From JBCCFX01 sp039029515 (GTDB lineage Bacteria; Planctomycetota; Phycisphaerae; Phycisphaerales; SM1A02), in contig JBCCFX010000223.1 in NCBI GenBank assembly GCA_039029515.1, forward strand, positions 1-6,081: 6,081 nt of DNA, read 5' to 3'. A program made the position numbers and the translations under genes. Below are positions 4,930-6,081 of the stretch, piece by piece. The notes below the pieces were generated by a model. It did not search any database. It was not told where the DNA came from and saw only the letters and a program-made list of their open reading frames with translations. How positions within the stretch are numbered: the first letter of the stretch is position 1; every line of letters begins with the position of its first letter.

Positions 4930-6081
4930 TCACCCGACGCGCTTGGCGATGAGCAGCGCCATCTCGAGTGCCTGTTCGTAGTTCAGGCGTGGGTCGACCT
5001 CGCTGCGGTACGCATCCTTGAGATCGTCCTCGCTCAGGCCGCGTGCGCCGCCGGTGCACTCAGTGACGTTCTCGCCGGTCAGTTCGAAGTGAACGCCGCC
5101 GAGGTACGAGCCGCGTTCGCGATGAATCTCGAATGCCTGTTCGAGCTCTGCGAGGATGTGCTCGAACTTACGGGTCTTGATGCCGGACGTCGTGCGTTCC
5201 GTATTACCGTGCATCGGATCGCACACCCACAGCACGGTCTTCCCGCTCTGCTGGACCGCATCGATGAGCGCCGGCAGTTCTCGGGCGATGTCATGCGCGC
5301 CGAATCGATGAATGAACGTGAGTCGGCCGGGCTCATCATCTGGATTCAGCGTGTCCATCAGCCGCCGTAGGGTGTCAGCATCGGTCCCGTTGCCGATCTT
5401 CACGCCAATGGGATTCACGATGCCGCGGAAGTACTCGATGTGCGCGCCATCGAGCTCCGCCGTTCGCTTGCCGATCCACGGGAAGTGCGTCGAGAGGCTG
5501 TACCAGCCGGTGCGGCGCGGCACGCGACGCGTCTGCGCCTGCTCGTACGGCAGATGCAGGCCTTCATGCGCGGTGTAGAAGTCGACGCGACGAAGATGTC
5601 CGACCGGCGTGCCGGACATCGTCTCCATGAACCGAATCGAGTCGCCGATCGTTTCCACGATCCGGCTGAACTCGGCCGCGCGCGGCGAGTGTTTCACGAA
5701 GCCGAGATCCCAATATTCCGGGTGATGAAGATCGGCAAAGCCGCCATCAACAAGCGCTCGAATGAAGTTGAGCGTCAATGCTGATCGTTCGTACGCGCGG
5801 AGCATGCGTTGCGGATCTGGCGTACGTGATTCGGGGGTGAACGCGACGCCGTTGACGAGGTCGCCGCGATAACTCGGCAGTTCGATGCCATCGCGCGATT
5901 CAATGGCTTCGGAACGAGGCTTGGCGTACTGGCCGGCGAACCGACCGATTCGCACGATTGGTCGTCGGGTGCCATGCAGCAGAACGAGCGACATCTGGAG
6001 CAGGATCTTGAGCTTGTTCGCGATCACACTCGACGTGCATTCGTCAAACCGCTCCGCGCAGTCTCCTACTGCAGGGCGGAG
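4930..6081 (-). CDS. Class II 3-deoxy-D-arabino-heptulosonate 7-phosphate (DAHP) synthase, N-terminus outside window
   Basis: Condenses phosphoenolpyruvate with erythrose 4-phosphate, the first step of the shikimate pathway to aromatic amino acids. The visible 383 residues carry the class II signatures GDCAERFDEC (residues 6-15), GQYAKPRS (50-57), PSYRGD (69-74), the HEGL motif (172-175) and NPIGVK (223-228). The metal ligands known from the Mycobacterium tuberculosis enzyme (Cys87, His369, Glu411, Asp441) correspond to Cys8, His291 (CDPMHGN), Glu333 (HFELTGEN) and Asp363 (SEVDP). The His-Glu and Glu-Asp spacings of 42 and 30 match exactly. About 80 N-terminal residues lie beyond the edge. 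The reading frame is open to the edge; a GTG at 6027 is internal, not the start. The first five residues (LRPAV) do not fit the family's LLQGG, which hints at an indel at the very edge. Two zinc-ribbon membrane genes follow. Confidence 0.95.
   Translation of the reverse strand, partial: LRPAVGDCAERFDECTSSVIANKLKILLQMSLVLLHGTRRPIVRIGRFAGQYAKPRSEAIESRDGIELPSYRGDLVNGVAFTPESRTPDPQRMLRAYERSALTLNFIRALVDGGFADLHHPEYWDLGFVKHSPRAAEFSRIVETIGDSIRFMETMSGTPVGHLRRVDFYTAHEGLHLPYEQAQTRRVPRRTGWYSLSTHFPWIGKRTAELDGAHIEYFRGIVNPIGVKIGNGTDADTLRRLMDTLNPDDEPGRLTFIHRFGAHDIARELPALIDAVQQSGKTVLWVCDPMHGNTERTTSGIKTRKFEHILAELEQAFEIHRERGSYLGGVHFELTGENVTECTGGARGLSEDDLKDAYRSEVDPRLNYEQALEMALLIAKRVG

Overview
The window looks like a fragment of a GC-rich bacterial chromosome, most likely a planctomycete of the Phycisphaerae type. 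The reasons are moderately high GC, small membrane proteins ending in a CxxC...WRCPECG zinc ribbon (a very common style in that phylum), weak or absent Shine-Dalgarno sequences at some starts, and a paired KAS-II-type ketosynthase locus. The taxonomic call is inference from style, not from a marker gene.

Layout, left to right. (1) 25 to about 390, plus strand: the 5' part of a gene for a small exported, possibly lipoprotein, product. Its open frame runs on to 549, but the tail is only the antisense of a ketosynthase. (2) 297-1526, minus strand: a canonical KAS-II-type ketosynthase with a complete Cys-His-His triad and Lys, whose homology stops abruptly at about 390, roughly 50-60 residues before the usual C-terminus. 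The two convergent genes are both cut at the same place, so about 380-400 is a rearrangement or assembly junction. (3) 1547-2872, minus strand: a full-length second KAS-fold protein in which all four catalytic positions are replaced. It looks like a non-catalytic, chain-length-factor-like partner of the ketosynthase 20 bases downstream. (4) 2873-3414: an intergenic repeat island with a 25-bp imperfect inverted repeat, an 84-bp heptanucleotide array, a rho-independent terminator facing left, about 250 bp of structured non-coding DNA, and a second heptanucleotide array that runs into the 3' end of the next gene. (5) 3415-3969 and 4057-4878, minus strand: two diverged paralogues, each with two membrane segments, a shared N-terminal WVRPERHY motif and a C-terminal zinc ribbon. 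(6) 4930-6081, minus strand: a class II DAHP synthase (first step of the shikimate pathway), cut by the window edge.

Functional reading. The DAHP synthase and the two zinc-ribbon membrane proteins are co-directional with short gaps (51 and 87 bases) and probably form one transcript ending at the terminator at 3113-3150. The ketosynthase pair is a separate, tightly coupled unit whose promoter must lie between that terminator and 2872. The most interesting biology is the active/inactive ketosynthase pair, a minimal type II polyketide/fatty-acid-like condensing complex, and the paralogous zinc-ribbon membrane pair behind an aromatic amino acid gene. The main caution is the junction near 390.
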